Shown here: positions 48,445 through 60,900 of the stretch, piece after piece | Position numbering within the stretch: position 1 is the stretch's first letter | How the letters are laid out: every line of letters begins with the position of its first letter | Source: Hirudo medicinalis | Lineage: Eukaryota > Annelida > Clitellata > Hirudinida > Hirudinidae | NCBI GenBank assembly: GCA_011800805.1 | Contig: MPNW01000336.1 | Location: forward strand, 43,464-107,463 | Direction of reading: 5' to 3' | DNA length: 64,000 bases | The notes under the pieces: generated by a model | What the model was told of the DNA's origin: nothing | What the model saw: only the letters and a program-made list of their open reading frames with translations | The model's database searches: none | Position numbers and translations under genes: made by a program

Positions 48445-48447
<3 letters not shown>

Positions 48448-48488
<41 letters not shown>

Positions 48489-48535
48489 GTGTGTGTGTGT
48501 TGTGTTGTGTGTGTGTGTGTGTGTATGTATGTGTG
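48448..48535. repeat. (TG)n microsatellite
   Basis: Long TG run with a few interruptions; the Cys/Val and Thr/His ORFs across it are artefacts. Confidence 0.95.
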
Positions 48536-48751
48536 TGTTTGTGTGTGTTGTTGTTTTTGTTTTTTTTTGCATCAATATGAAACATGGCTGGATATGGAGA
48601 AGCCATGTATGAATTGAAAGAATAACGACTTAAAAGAACAACAAAAATCCAAGGATACAAAAATTAAAAATCAGATAAAAGTTGATTTTTTGTGCAAATC
48701 TTTAAAGAAGCACAGAGACCATTGTTTTGTTCTTAAAAGACAAACATGGCT

Positions 48752-48968
48752 CATAATATTGACTGACAACATAATATTGACTGACAACATAATATTGACT
48801 GACAACATAATATTAACTGACAACATAATATTGACTGACAACATAATATTGACTGACAACATAATATTAACTGACAACATAATATTAACTGACTTCATAA
48901 TATTAACTGACAACATAATATTAACTGACAACATAATATTAACTGACAACATAATATTGACTGACAAC
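48752..48968. repeat. 18-base minisatellite, 12 copies
   Basis: Unit CATAATATTGACTGACAA repeated 12 times; the changes are mostly a recurrent G/A exchange in ATTGACT versus ATTAACT, plus one copy with TTCAT. Because 18 is a multiple of 3 the array stays open on both strands and gives spurious six-residue peptide repeats. Confidence 0.97.
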
Positions 48969-49225
48969 CTCCAATAATTCAAATATAATTTCTTAGAATT
49001 AAAACAAATTCAAACGACAAGATTATTTGTTTTCGAAGAATTAGTCGATAAAAGGCTGTAAATTGTTCATTTTGTTGTTTTTCAGAGTCATTTTGTTGTC
49101 TTTGCTTCGAATCGACACTTGTATTTCTGGAATATTTGTTTAGTGCTGTTAGGTGCTAAAAATTATCCAAAATTAAAAATTTATGAGAGACTAATGTTGG
49201 CAGAGGTGATTATAAACTATGAGAA

Positions 49226-49292
49226 GTGATGATGATGATGGTGATGATGATGACGATGATGATCATGATGATGATCATGATGATTGATGGCG
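49226..49292. repeat. (GAT)n microsatellite
   Basis: Imperfect GATGAT run. Confidence 0.9.
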
Positions 49293-50057
49293 GTGATGCA
49301 TGGGAACACCATTGAGGTGTGAATGACTTGTTGTCTTCAATAATGCACCTCAACAAGTTCAATCATGCACTTCAACCAAACAAGTTCAACCACGAAATGG
49401 TTCACTTCATCGTCGAATCTTGACACCGCCTTTCAGTTTCGTTTTTAATTTGTCCTCAGACTTAAATTAAATGCGGTTGCCATGACAACAAGTACTTTGG
49501 ATCTGTTGATTTGATTGGTGGATTTGGTTGAAAGAACAAATGAAACGTAATGGGATAAATACGAATACAAGTTGGGGTTGAAGGCAGGTAATTGTTTCAT
49601 GTCATGAATGATTTAAGGCAGGTGAGCTTAATATAATATCAGGTGATGTTATTACACGACGGTTTCCTACGCACCTGTGCTCTACATGTCACCTCCATGT
49701 CACCTCATTTCTTTCACCACTTTCTTCAGTGCATCCCTCCACCATTCAATCGATCCGCTGCATTCTTTTGATCGCAATTCCTCGCTTGACGACATTCGTT
49801 GTCATAAAAGTTCTTCAACTCAATTTCAGTCCTCTGTTGATCTTCAATCACTTTAAAGAGATGACGACGTCATTCATTGAATTACAATTAAATTACCTGA
49901 AATTAACTCGAGTAAATTGAAATTATCTGAGATGAAATGAATCAGGGATTGATTTATTTAGCGGCATTCTACATTCTACGCGGTTAATGTTCAGTTTGTC
50001 TTTTAAAGCATTTAACAATAAGGTGGTCATACCGGTGGTGATTTATTTAAGTGGAGC

Positions 50058-50058
50058 A

Positions 50059-50096
<38 letters not shown>

Positions 50097-50248
50097 TAAT
50101 AATGACAATGATAATAATGACAATGATAATGATAATAATAATAATAAATTATAATAATAATAACGATAATGATAATAATAATAATAAAAACAATAATAAT
50201 GATAATGATGATGATGACGATGATGATGATGATAATAATAATAATACT
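50058..50248. repeat. (AAT/GAT)n microsatellite
   Basis: About 190 bases of AAT and GAT triplets; another short AAT run lies at about 50469-50508. Confidence 0.95.
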
Positions 50249-50710
50249 TAAATAGAGCATTAAAACTTAAAGAAATTAAATAGAAATTAAGAGCTTCTGA
50301 AATTTTTAGGAATTGTGAAAGTTCTGCGCGAAGGTTTTGATAATGATGTGCTTGTGAATGATGTTTTGATAAATATCTCACTCCTGGTTGATTATCAATT
50401 AATTATTATTACATTAGGTAATTAATTACAACATTAATTACAAACATTAATATTAATTAGTCTTATAAATAATAATAATAATAATAATAAATAATAATAA
50501 TAAATAATTATATGTTATTAATTAAAGGTTAAAAGTTTATTATTGAATTTAAAGATATTTATTCTGCTGGCTTCCAAAGTTCTCCTAACAACTCAGAGTT
50601 GACCGCTGAACGTGGTCGTCAAATTTGAAAGCGTGAGGTGTTGAAGATGGTGGAGATTTTACTGCTAAAATCAATTTAATAAAAATACAGGGAACATGTG
50701 AAGGGTTTTA

Positions 50711-50820
50711 AGTGAATTCATGCTTTGAGTGAATTCATGCTTTGAGTGAATTCATGCTTTGACTGAATTCATGCTTTGACTGAATTCATGCTTTGAATGA
50801 ATTCATGCTTTGAGTGAATT
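50711..50820. repeat. 17-base minisatellite, 6.5 copies
   Basis: Unit AGTGAATTCATGCTTTG; only the second base varies (G, C or A). Each unit contains an EcoRI-type GAATTC palindrome. Confidence 0.97.
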
Positions 50821-51044
50821 AAAAATTCTTTCAGTCGATCAATGCACTCGGCAGATGAATAAGAAGTGAACATAATTTATGTGAGAACGTGAACTCATTA
50901 ATATTTATGAGATTTCGATATCCCGGTAAATATTTTATTTATGACACGTGACGATGTCTTGCAATGTGACACTCTGATTGGATGACGATATGGTAAATAA
51001 AAAAAAATAATGCATATGTATGAATGGATGGATTGGTGAATGAA

Positions 51045-51080
51045 TGAATGAGTGAGTGAGTGAGTGAGTGAGTGAGTGAT
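51045..51080. repeat. (GAGT)n microsatellite
   Basis: Tetranucleotide run; a CATC run lies at 51332-51362. Confidence 0.9.
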
Positions 51081-51362
51081 TGAATGAATGAGTATGGATG
51101 GATTGTTAAGGTGAGTGCAATGTTTTATTCCCCAGTGGTGTTTTTAATCAACGTTGATCTCTTCACACCTGTCCTATTGTCCTATCTTGTCCTATTTTAT
51201 CCTATTGTCTCCTCTTGGCGTTTTAATTGCTTCACGACGTGTTACCAAGTCATGATGATGGATGTGATGAAGGAATCGGAATGTTCATTAGTTCCATGGA
51301 TTTAAGATAATTTATCCACTGATCGTCGTTCATCCATCCATCCATCCATCCATCCATCCATT

Positions 51363-52251
51363 CATCCTTCCATTTATTCAAATAACACAGCCACAATCCC
51401 TATTTTGTGCACAAAACATAAAATATTTTCCATTGATAAAGTGATTAATTCAAGTGAAAGATTCAATTTTTAAAAGAACAAAATATCCAACGTTCCACAG
51501 CTTTCGTAAGAACAACATCTTTAACTACTCATAGAAAATCATCAACCAAACAACAAAATCATCAACACCCTCGTCGTCATCGTCATCATCACCATCATCA
51601 TCACCATTCTTGATGAGATCTTCTGCAGACTCTTCTTTCTCCGTTTGTCATTCCACCTCGTCATCATTCGAAAGCCACTTGAATCGATTTCATTGAAATT
51701 CATCGTAATCATCGTCATCATCGCCACTATCATCTCCAGGTGAGATAGGCGTCCGTTCACTACCCATCCCATCAGTCCTGGGTTAAATATGATAATTTCT
51801 TGAATAATGATGAGTTAGTTACATTAACCTCGTTAATATTCAAATGACTCTTTATGGATATTTACGAGATGTTTTTTGTCTTTTTTTGAATTGTTGAGCA
51901 ATTGAGCGATGATATCGAGTTGAATGCTTCCATTGAAACAACTGCCAATCATGTTCGGATCGTTATCATCATCATCATCAATGTCGTGTTACGATGATCG
52001 CTTTCGAGTGGTCCAATTTAATTGGATCGGAGTTTCAAGGATTATCTGAGTTATTGATGGATTATTATTATTATTATTATTATTGTTGTTGTTATTATTA
52101 TTATTATATGTTTGTTAATTTAATTTGTTTATTTGATATTTCCAATTAAACTAGCATTAATACGTCAACGCACGAGTTGATTGCAATGTTATCATGTCAG
52201 TGAAAGTTTGTTGAATATTCCAGTGATGACCTCAGCATGTAGAACTTGAAG
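51363..52251. other. Upstream region of the type I receptor gene
   Basis: No coding exon recognised. The signal-peptide exon of the receptor must lie here or further upstream. Contains GAT/CAT runs near 51575-51600 and 51700-51725 and an ATT/GTT run at about 52068-52110. Confidence 0.4.
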
Positions 52252-55200
52252 ATGCAAATCATCAGCAACTCCGCAGCCTCCTTTCCACTCAAATGTGCTT
52301 GTGACCCTCTTCAAGATCGCTGTGATGGAAAGACGTTGGACTTCTGTCTCAGTAACTCCACTGTGAGCATGATGTCTCTTTTAGAAATTAATTACTAAAT
52401 TATGTTAATTAATAAATTATTGTAATTAATAAGTTATTATAATTAATACATTGTTAATTAAAAACGTGTGTAAATTAACAACTTACATTAATTAATAAAA
52501 TATGCTAATTACTAAATTATGTTAATTAATAGGGGTTGTTGAATGATTGTTAATTGTAAAATTATGTTAAATGTTAAATTATGTTAATCAGCAGGTTATG
52601 GTAATTAAAAATTATGCTAGCTAATAAGTTATGTTAATAAATAAATTATGTTAATTAATAAATTTTGTTAATGAATAAATTATGTTAATTAATAAATTGT
52701 GTTAATCAATCAATAATTTATGTTGAATTTGTTGTCTAATAAGTCGCATATTATAAATTGACTTTTATTTAGACACGTGATTTCTCCTCTAAAGAATTTG
52801 TGAAAGATATGTTGTTAAGATATGTATTACTCACTGTTATTGTAGTTTATTCATTTGAAGGAACATTTGTAGAATTGCGAGTTTATTTTATAAATGTTAC
52901 ATTTTACGGACCTTTAAATTTTCAAATCATTTCAATTAACCTCACGACGATGCGCTGCCTCATCAGCCTTCAAATGCTCCTCATTACACAGTGTTTTAGC
53001 GCAGCAGTCAAGAAAGCGCACAAGGTCACTCTAACGATGGGCTGCTTGGAAGGGGTCGAACACTCTCACATGGCGTGTCGAGTTGGTTCGAAAGAGTCGG
53101 TTGCCATTCTTTGTTGCAACACCCAGGACTACTGCAACAGGCACTTGTCACCTCAAATCAACCCGAACAATGACCCGCCTCACGACGTACATCCGTCTTC
53201 AGAACTCGGTACGTTGAACGTTCATCTCGTCTTTTACGACTCGTGTTTATTTCGGATCATGACAGATTTCATTTCAAGTGAGGCAACTTCGGAGAGTCAG
53301 CAATTCATGAGATATAATATCGAATAATATCTGCAATGGTTTATTATTTATTTAACAATTTTTAAGTGGGTGGAACGAGTGCTCAACTATGAAATGTAAA
53401 AAGTATTTTCTTCAGTAGCACATGTGACACATTGAGAACACGTGTTGCTAACATTCATCATTCATCATTATCAATCATCATCATCATCATCATCATCGTC
53501 GTCGTCGTCGTCATCATCGTCATCAACGTCATCATCATCATCGTCATCAACGTCATCATCATCATCACCATCATCATCATCATCGTCATCGTCGACGTCG
53601 TCGTCGTCATCACAGGTTCCCACTTTCACGAAATCATTTACGCCCTGATTGGCTTCACGTTGCTCACACTTGTTGGCGTCTTCCTGTTTTGGTTCGTTCA
53701 CTCACGAGGCAAATTAAAAAGCCTCAACACATGGGTGGTGAAAAGATCATCCCCAGCAACCTGCCACCCGACAACCTGCCACCCGACAACCTGCAACCCG
53801 ACAACCTGCCACTCATCCACTTCTCAACCCGGCGGAGAGTTGAGGATCATTGAAATTGGTGACAGCACCTTGAAGGTGGGTTGGAAACATTTCTTATAAT
53901 TTCTTTATTTTTCTTTCTTGGGGGATTATCTCAGGAATTTCTGAGTTGAGATTAGAAGTTGTTGTTTGACTGAAGAGTTGAGGCTGTCGGTTGAAGAAGC
54001 ACTTTAGATTTTTTATGCCAGGCTTTTATCCACGTTGGAATTTACATCAGAATTATCCTCCGATTCGATAAGAAATAAATAATTAGAGCGAATGTTATTA
54101 TTGTTTATCTATTTATTATTGCTATCTTTTACGTGTAATTCGTTATGCTTAATGATCATTTTCGTCCAATACATTAATTCCTAATACATTCTTCACGTAA
54201 TTCCTAATAATGCAGGGACTTCTTGAAAATTCGTGCACAAGTGGAAGCGGTTCAGGGGCTCCGTTACTCGCACAAAGAACAATCTCCTGGTCGATTGAGT
54301 TGGTCGAAATGATAGGTCAGTCTGCTTCTTTGTATGCTTCTGTCTTCTTACTTATGTGTGTTGTGCACATATTATGTGCCAATTTTGAGAAGTATCTCGA
54401 TTGTATAGGGGCTTCAGTAGTTGTTTAAATAGCAGTCTATTTATAACTTGTGGCGATGATGACGATGAAATTAAAACTCGCTCACTGACAACGAACGCTG
54501 TTGGCGTTGAAAAAATAATTCCAGGCCAGATTGCGAACTCGACACCTTTCTATCAGAAAGCAGTTTCACATTTCCACTCTGAATTCGAAATAACAACTGT
54601 TCTTTTTAAAATAAATAAATATAAAAAATAGAAGGGAGGTCCCGAGGAGTAAAAATAAAACTGTTGACAACGTGCAACGAAGTCAATTTTATTCTTATCA
54701 GCGAGAAGTTATTCTTGAACATAAAGAGATCCGTTCTTAGAACATCATCATTCATCCATCAAGCATTAACACCAACCACAACAGCAACTACAACAACAAT
54801 CATACTAATAACAACATTAATTGCGATAATAATAATATTAATAATAATAATAATAATAATAATAGTAATAATAATAACAGTAATAATAATAACAAATCCT
54901 GCGCACCACCTGTCTCACCATTAAATTGGCAATCAATCCACGAACAACCTGAACTTCTGAGCAAAAAGAAATGTTTTCTTTCAAACCTTCGTTGACCTCC
55001 GAGCATCCACTTATTTAAAAATTGGTTGAAACCAATGAATTACTGAAATGTTGAATGGACATTAAACTGATTTAAAATCCCGTCTATTTACAGGCAGAGG
55101 TAGATACGGTCAGGTGTGGAGGGGAGTCTACCAGGATGAACCTGTTGCTGTGAAGATCTTCAGTTCTCACGCAGAAGCAGCTTGGAGGAGAGAGTGCAAC

Positions 55201-57166
55201 ATCTATAAAACTGTCCTCCTCAGACACGAAAACATCCTCACGTTCGTTGCAGCAGACACCCTTTCAAGACTTCACTCGTGCACTCAACTGTGGCTCATCA
55301 CCAGGTACCACGAACATGGGTCCCTCTACGACTACCTCAACAACCACCCGCTGAGCAGGTTCTCAGGAAGAACTTTCTTACAATTAAATTTAGTGCTTGC
55401 CTCAATTACTTTTAAATGTCTTTGAATGCTGTGTAAAGACCCGTGTGAAATTATAATATGCATATAGTGCGTGTGTGAAATTATAATTTACATGTAATGC
55501 ACGTGTGAAATTATAATTTACATGTAATGCACGTGTGAAATTATAATTTACATGTAATGCACGTGTGAAATTATAATTTACATGTAATGCACGTGTGAAA
55601 TTATAAGGAGCAAGTGCTGCCAACAAAGACAATTCTAAGTTAAGTCTAATTACAATCATAGGTTCTAAGGTTTACTAGGAAAGAAGAAAATCATCGCAAC
55701 TGCAAATAAATAAGAAAAATAAGCGCAAATAAAAATATCTGTTTATTGCCAAACATCCTGAAATGTTAGTAATGGTCTCAAGTCTCAAGTGGTTGCCAAT
55801 TATTCGTTCGATAAAACACCACCGAAAATGAATCCAAGACCATCTTCAGGCAGGAGATGTTGGAGATGCTGGTGTCAGCAGCATCCGGCTTGGTCCACCT
55901 GCACACGACCATCATCGGTTCTCAGGGCAAACCTGGCATCGCTCACAGGGACATTAAATCAAAGAACATCCTCGTCATGTCGAACAAAAGATGCTGCATC
56001 GCCGATCTTGGTCTAGCTGTAATTGAGACGAGATTTGAAAGTCAGTGATGAATGGGTTCGCACTTGAAAGCAACTAAACGTAAATCCTGTTCCCATTCAT
56101 CATCATCATCATCGTCATCATCGTCATTGTCATCATCATCAACAACAACAACAATCATCATCATCATCATCAACTTCGTCACCACTACCATGGCCAATGT
56201 TGCAAATTACTTTAATACCGCAATCAGTAGGTTAATAAGTGATTAACTTGTTTAATTGAAATCGTGTTCAAATTCAGCATTCCGTCTCAACTCATCCATG
56301 TGGAACCACTGCAACAACAACAACAACAACAACCTGTTTGCATCTCAAACCAACGAACCGATCAACCTGAAGGTCGGAACAAAAAGGTACATGTCCCCTG
56401 AGGTCCTCGATGACTCGCTCGATGTTGGCAACTTTGAAGCCTTCAAGAAGTCCGACGTGTATTCGTTCGCTTTGGTCATGTGGGAAACGTGCAAACGTTG
56501 TCTCATCGGAGGTTTGTGGACTTCAATTGAACTTAAAAGTCAACAAGATCTCTTCATTCGTTCCAGTCATCCTGTTATGCAATGAACGTTAATTAAAACA
56601 CCAGCAGCACTCAATCTGCAATATTTACACATTTACAGACAAATGCGACGATTACGAACTGCCATACTTCGGCATGGTTCCGAGTGACCCTAGCTACGAT
56701 GAAATGAACTTTGTCGTCTGCCGATCGAAAGCCAGACCTCTCCCCGCACAAAGATGGTCCAATGACAGGGTAGGTCTTGGCCAGCACCGGAGCTCAATAG
56801 AGCTACATGGCCGCTTAAGGGGAGTGCGAGCTGAATTCAGTTCGGATGAATTCAATGCAGTGTTGATTAAATTACATGGATGATTAAATTGCTAAAAGGC
56901 AAGAATAAAAATTGCGCTGCTTAATTCTGAGATTGCGGACGTCCACTCACTGCGCTTAAAATATTCGACAACTCGTTAAGGAATTAAATTCGAAAACCTC
57001 AAGAGCATCGTTATGTGAACAGGTGGCGATGAGTCTCTTCAGACTGATGGAGGAGTGCTGGTCCTCATCTCCAGAGGTTCGCCACTCCATGCTCAGACTC
57101 AAAAAGTCAATCGCGAAACTCTCGTTACTCGAGAGCAGCAACAACAACAAGATGCAAGAGGAATGA
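52252..57166 (+). CDS. Type I TGF-beta/BMP receptor Ser/Thr kinase (saxophone/ALK1-2-like), 5' exon missing
   Basis: Transmembrane Ser/Thr kinase that phosphorylates SMADs. Exons: about 52252-52362, 52992-53208, 53616-53875, 54216-54315, 55094-55358, 55850-56039, 56278-56511, 56639-56769, 57023-57166. The ectodomain has the Cys pattern and the closing [16 protein letters not shown] is [20 protein letters not shown]. The GS box is [11 protein letters not shown]; kinase motifs are [44 protein letters not shown]. The L45 loop ([12 protein letters not shown]) and the [10 protein letters not shown] region resemble saxophone/ALK1-2 more than BMPR1 or TGFBR1. Odd features: a tandem CHPTT repeat in the juxtamembrane segment and a longer activation segment with seven Asn in a row. 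No signal peptide is encoded by the first exon found, so 52252 is probably not the true start. Confidence 0.88.
52372..52735. repeat. Degenerate TTAATTAATAAATTATG repeats
   Basis: First intron of the receptor; many diverged copies of a roughly 17-base AT-only unit. Confidence 0.7.
53475..53610. repeat. (CAT/CGT)n tract next to a splice acceptor
   Basis: Triplet tract ending within a few bases of the acceptor of the transmembrane exon (53616), where it replaces a normal polypyrimidine tract. Confidence 0.9.
54785..54895. repeat. (AAT/AAC)n microsatellite in receptor intron
   Basis: Imperfect AAT run in the intron 54316-55093. Confidence 0.9.
55441..55606. repeat. 30-base minisatellite, 5.5 copies, in receptor intron
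   Basis: Unit ACGTGTGAAATTATAATTTA followed by CATGTAATGC. The first copy is diverged, later ones are identical. Unit junctions create palindromic CACGTG-like and ACATGT words. Confidence 0.97.
56097..56175. repeat. (CAT)n microsatellite in receptor intron
   Basis: Imperfect CAT/CAA triplets in the intron 56040-56277. Confidence 0.9.
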
Positions 57167-57938
57167 ATTGAAGGCCAACAATAACAACGATCGGCCACGA
57201 ACTGTTTCCACCTTGTATTTGATTGAAGAACTTGTAATTTTACTTGCAATACACACAGACGTGTTCAGATGTTTTGTAAATAGAAGATCAGCACAAAATT
57301 TATGTTCATTTTTTTTCTCTGCCGACAATGCTGCCTTTCATTGGAGGACATGATCTCAACAACAATCACGCATTTACAACGCACAAGGAGTTTCTGGGTG
57401 ACGATGAAGAATAGTTACTTGTATTATTTCATCATCATCTTTAATTTAACTTGAAAGGCAGAAATAAGCTTAATATGACACCAATGTCATGCTGACACTA
57501 AACGTGAATAAGTAAAATTATATTAATATTAAATTATATCTTAATATTACATTAATATATTATGTAGTAATAATATTAATAGACACAGACATATTGATAT
57601 TAATATTATTATTACATAATATTAACGTTGCATGGGTAATTAACACAAATCGTTAAAAGATAAGAAATGCAACATTTTAACACAGACACAAACATTGTCA
57701 TTACAATGACAATGACAATGTAATTGTACAGAACAAGTATTGCTCGACAGAAATATCGACGCAATCGAAACGAGCCAAGGATGCGACAAGATCACTCGAA
57801 GCGTCACTTTTCAATAAATCGGACTAAAAACAGACACGCAACTGATATTTGATTTGGCAAAAGACTTCTTGAAATATCACAAGGAAGTGGAAGGTTTGAA
57901 AACAAGCAGAGAAACAACGAGGCACTCTCAAACGCTCC
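57167..57938. other. Intergenic between convergent receptor and SCAP genes
   Basis: 3' regions of two convergent genes. AT-rich patch at 57520-57640 with TTAATATTA words. No gene seen. Confidence 0.5.
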
Positions 57939-60900
57939 TCAGTCGTGTTTCTCGAGCACGGAGTTGAATTTGACGATCCTCAGTTGGGTCCCGTAATCGG
58001 CCACCACGAGACCACCGTCGGACACGATGAGTTGCCTCACGAACTCCGAGGAGGCGAGGTCGCCGAGGTTCAAGGAGCGAACGACCGTGCACGTTTCCAC
58101 GTCCCACAAATAAATGCACCCCTGTGTGTCAATAGTAACCATACATTTTCACTTTAATAATAGACTACATGAATTAATTATGCCACTAAGAACAAGTACT
58201 TCATTTGAAATTATTCATTAACAGTAATTTTAGGGATAAGAAGACTAATGAACCTTAACAATATCGAGAAATACGAGTTAATCACTCAGAAACAAGTAAC
58301 TAACAAGGCCTCCTGTTAAGATGAGTTGATGGTTCAACACAGACACGGCATTGCAACAACCAGCTTCCTGGAGCAGCAACAAGTTCAACTCGTTAATATC
58401 GATCGGCCAAATTATTCACGGAGCACAATTCAAGTCGACAGACCATCTGAACGCAGTGAAGCAGGTGTCCCCTGGAGGCATCCCAAATGCAGAGTCGGTC
58501 GTCCATGGCGACGCTGACGAGTCGTTTGATGTCGTTGTCATAGGCAACGCAGGTGATGGTGCTTTGATGGCCCACCAATTTGTGGAGGCAGGAACCTGTG
58601 CGAACCTCCCAGAGCCTCAGGGAGCAGTCGGATGAACCGCTCACGACCAGGCCACCCACCTGAAGATCGTCGGGTGCATTCCATTTAAGTCTACTCGATT
58701 AATATTCGTTTCAACTATTTAATTCAAATGTGCAGAAGGTAGCCAATTAAGATTACAAACTTAATGACCAATTTAGCAAGATATTAATGCTAACAATAAT
58801 GATGTCGAGAGTAACAACAAATAGACATATATGTGAAAACTGTAAACAATTTATTTTTTTTTTACAAACAAAGAGCCTATAACTCTTAACAGTTGAAAAC
58901 ATTTAAAGTTACCTTATCCACAAGAAGGGTGGTTACACAACCGGTGTGACCAATGAGGGTGAAGAGGCAAGCATGGTCTTCAATTCTGTGAACCTGAAAA
59001 ATGTGTTCAAATTTCAACAAAAAATTTGATAACCTCCTACAAGCACATTACAGACAATCTTTAATTTCCATTTAGTCAAGTTTTGTATCCATCTTCAATG
59101 GAGATTCTTCATACTATCATGAACGGTTGATGTCACAATTATTAATGCTGAACAAAATTGAGTTATTATTATCATCAATTAAACAGTTAAAGTTATTATT
59201 ATCATCAATTAAACAGTTAAAGTTATTATTATCATCAATTAAACAGTTAAAGTTATTATTATCATCAATTAAACAGTTAAAGTTATTATTATCATCAATT
59301 AAACAGTTATGTGAAAGAATGACTGTTGAGTCAAGAAATTGTCAAGTTTTTAATCAAAACCAGTTAAGTTCACAAAATCCTCTAAAACTCGAGTGACTTT
59401 TTGACTCCATAACTAATAGGGGTATCCCATCATCACTAACCTTGATCATGTGATCCTGACTGGCAGTGAGAATCCTGACACCGTCGGTCTCCAGGCAGTT
59501 AATGGTCATTTGGTGTGCTCTGGTCGACCACAAGTGCATGCATTGCAACTGTCGGTCAGAACCTAAGAAGTGGATTTATAAATATTCGTAACAGCTCATC
59601 GATTTACATCGACATTTGCAAACAGTAGCAAATTAAATTAAAAATAACGAACAACGTCGGTAGAACTGAGGCTCGACATTACGACATTCAAATTTTTATA
59701 ACGTAACATTATACGATATTGTTGTGGATTTTATTAATTAGCAACCATGTTGTGAGTTGTCGTGATTCCAACATTGTTGAGGATTTTGTTGCAAGGCGAA
59801 GAAGTCCAAAGTGCCGTCGACTCTCGATGCAACGATCCTTGAAGTTATTGACAACCATTTTCATAAACAAATAATAACGTTTGTGGTACGAAAATAATTG
59901 AATGATATCGCATTTAATTAATGTTAAATTAAATTCTTTTGAGAGCTGCCGACCAATCACCTGTTTCCGACAAGGCAGATTGCAGTGACTCCCGATTTCT
60001 TTTGTTGGCAGCAGCTGATCAAGCTCATCGACTGCACGTCCCAAAACTGGAAGGAAGCATTTTTCCAACAATATAATTTGTACCATCAAATAAAATATAA
60101 TAAAATATAATATAATAGATAATGCCGATAATTTATTATCGATAAATTTATTACCGACAGTAATAGTACCGCTATTCAAAGAGTAAACAAATGTTTTAAA
60201 AATCATACATTCCAAAGTTTTGACGAGACACATTTCATTGAATGCAAACAGAAAAATAAAATTATTGAACAAGTCAATGATTTCTACTTCAATATCCCCT
60301 GAGCCACAACCAAGAACTGCCATGTTATTTCTGAATGCCAGGCACCAGATAGCAGAACCTGCCACAAACTCATCATCAACTTCTGTAAGTTGATTTTCCT
60401 CTGAAGTAAGGAGAAGATCTTAATAAATATTAATGAACGATCATGAATATTAATATCCTTATATAGACCGTGCTCACCTGCCATGACCTCCCTTCTCTTC
60501 ATTTCTTCTTCCTCTCTCTTCCTTTTTATTTCCCTCAATCTTTCTTTCTCCTCGTTCAGCTTTTTTTGTTCATCAAAGTAGGCCTGAAATTGTGTGAAGT
60601 CAAATCCTGTTGTTGGAGATGAACTTGTGCCTCCTAAGTCGACCTCCCTTGACCTTAATGGAAAGTAAACACAATCAATCAATGTGCAAGCAACCACCAA
60701 AAACTGAGAATGAGCAAGAATTTATCATTTTAAGAATCATTATTGAGTCACCTTTATTGTTGTTACCAGCCACCGAATTGCATTAAAATGCATTAATGCC
60801 GACAAGTGCAAGATATAAATAAATGACTACAGCCATTTAATGTTGAAGCCAAATTCATAAAATAAATTTTCTAAAAACCTGGCTCTGTTCCTGAAGTCGG

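Noticed and set aside
48382..48660. Cys/Val-rich and Thr/His-rich ORFs
   Set aside because: Translation of a TG dinucleotide tract; no splice or start context.
48671..48982. Repeat proteins with a six-residue period on both strands
   Set aside because: An 18-base minisatellite is automatically open in many frames; no other coding evidence.
50027..50381. Ile-, Tyr-, Asn- or Leu-rich ORFs
   Set aside because: AAT/GAT microsatellite.
44823..51370. CRISPR-like or regulatory repeat array
   Set aside because: The arrays are directly abutting tandem repeats without spacers in a eukaryotic genome, so they are minisatellites.
53432..53701. Ile/Val-, Ser- or Asp-rich ORFs
   Set aside because: CAT/CGT intronic microsatellite; only the part after 53616 in one frame is a real exon.
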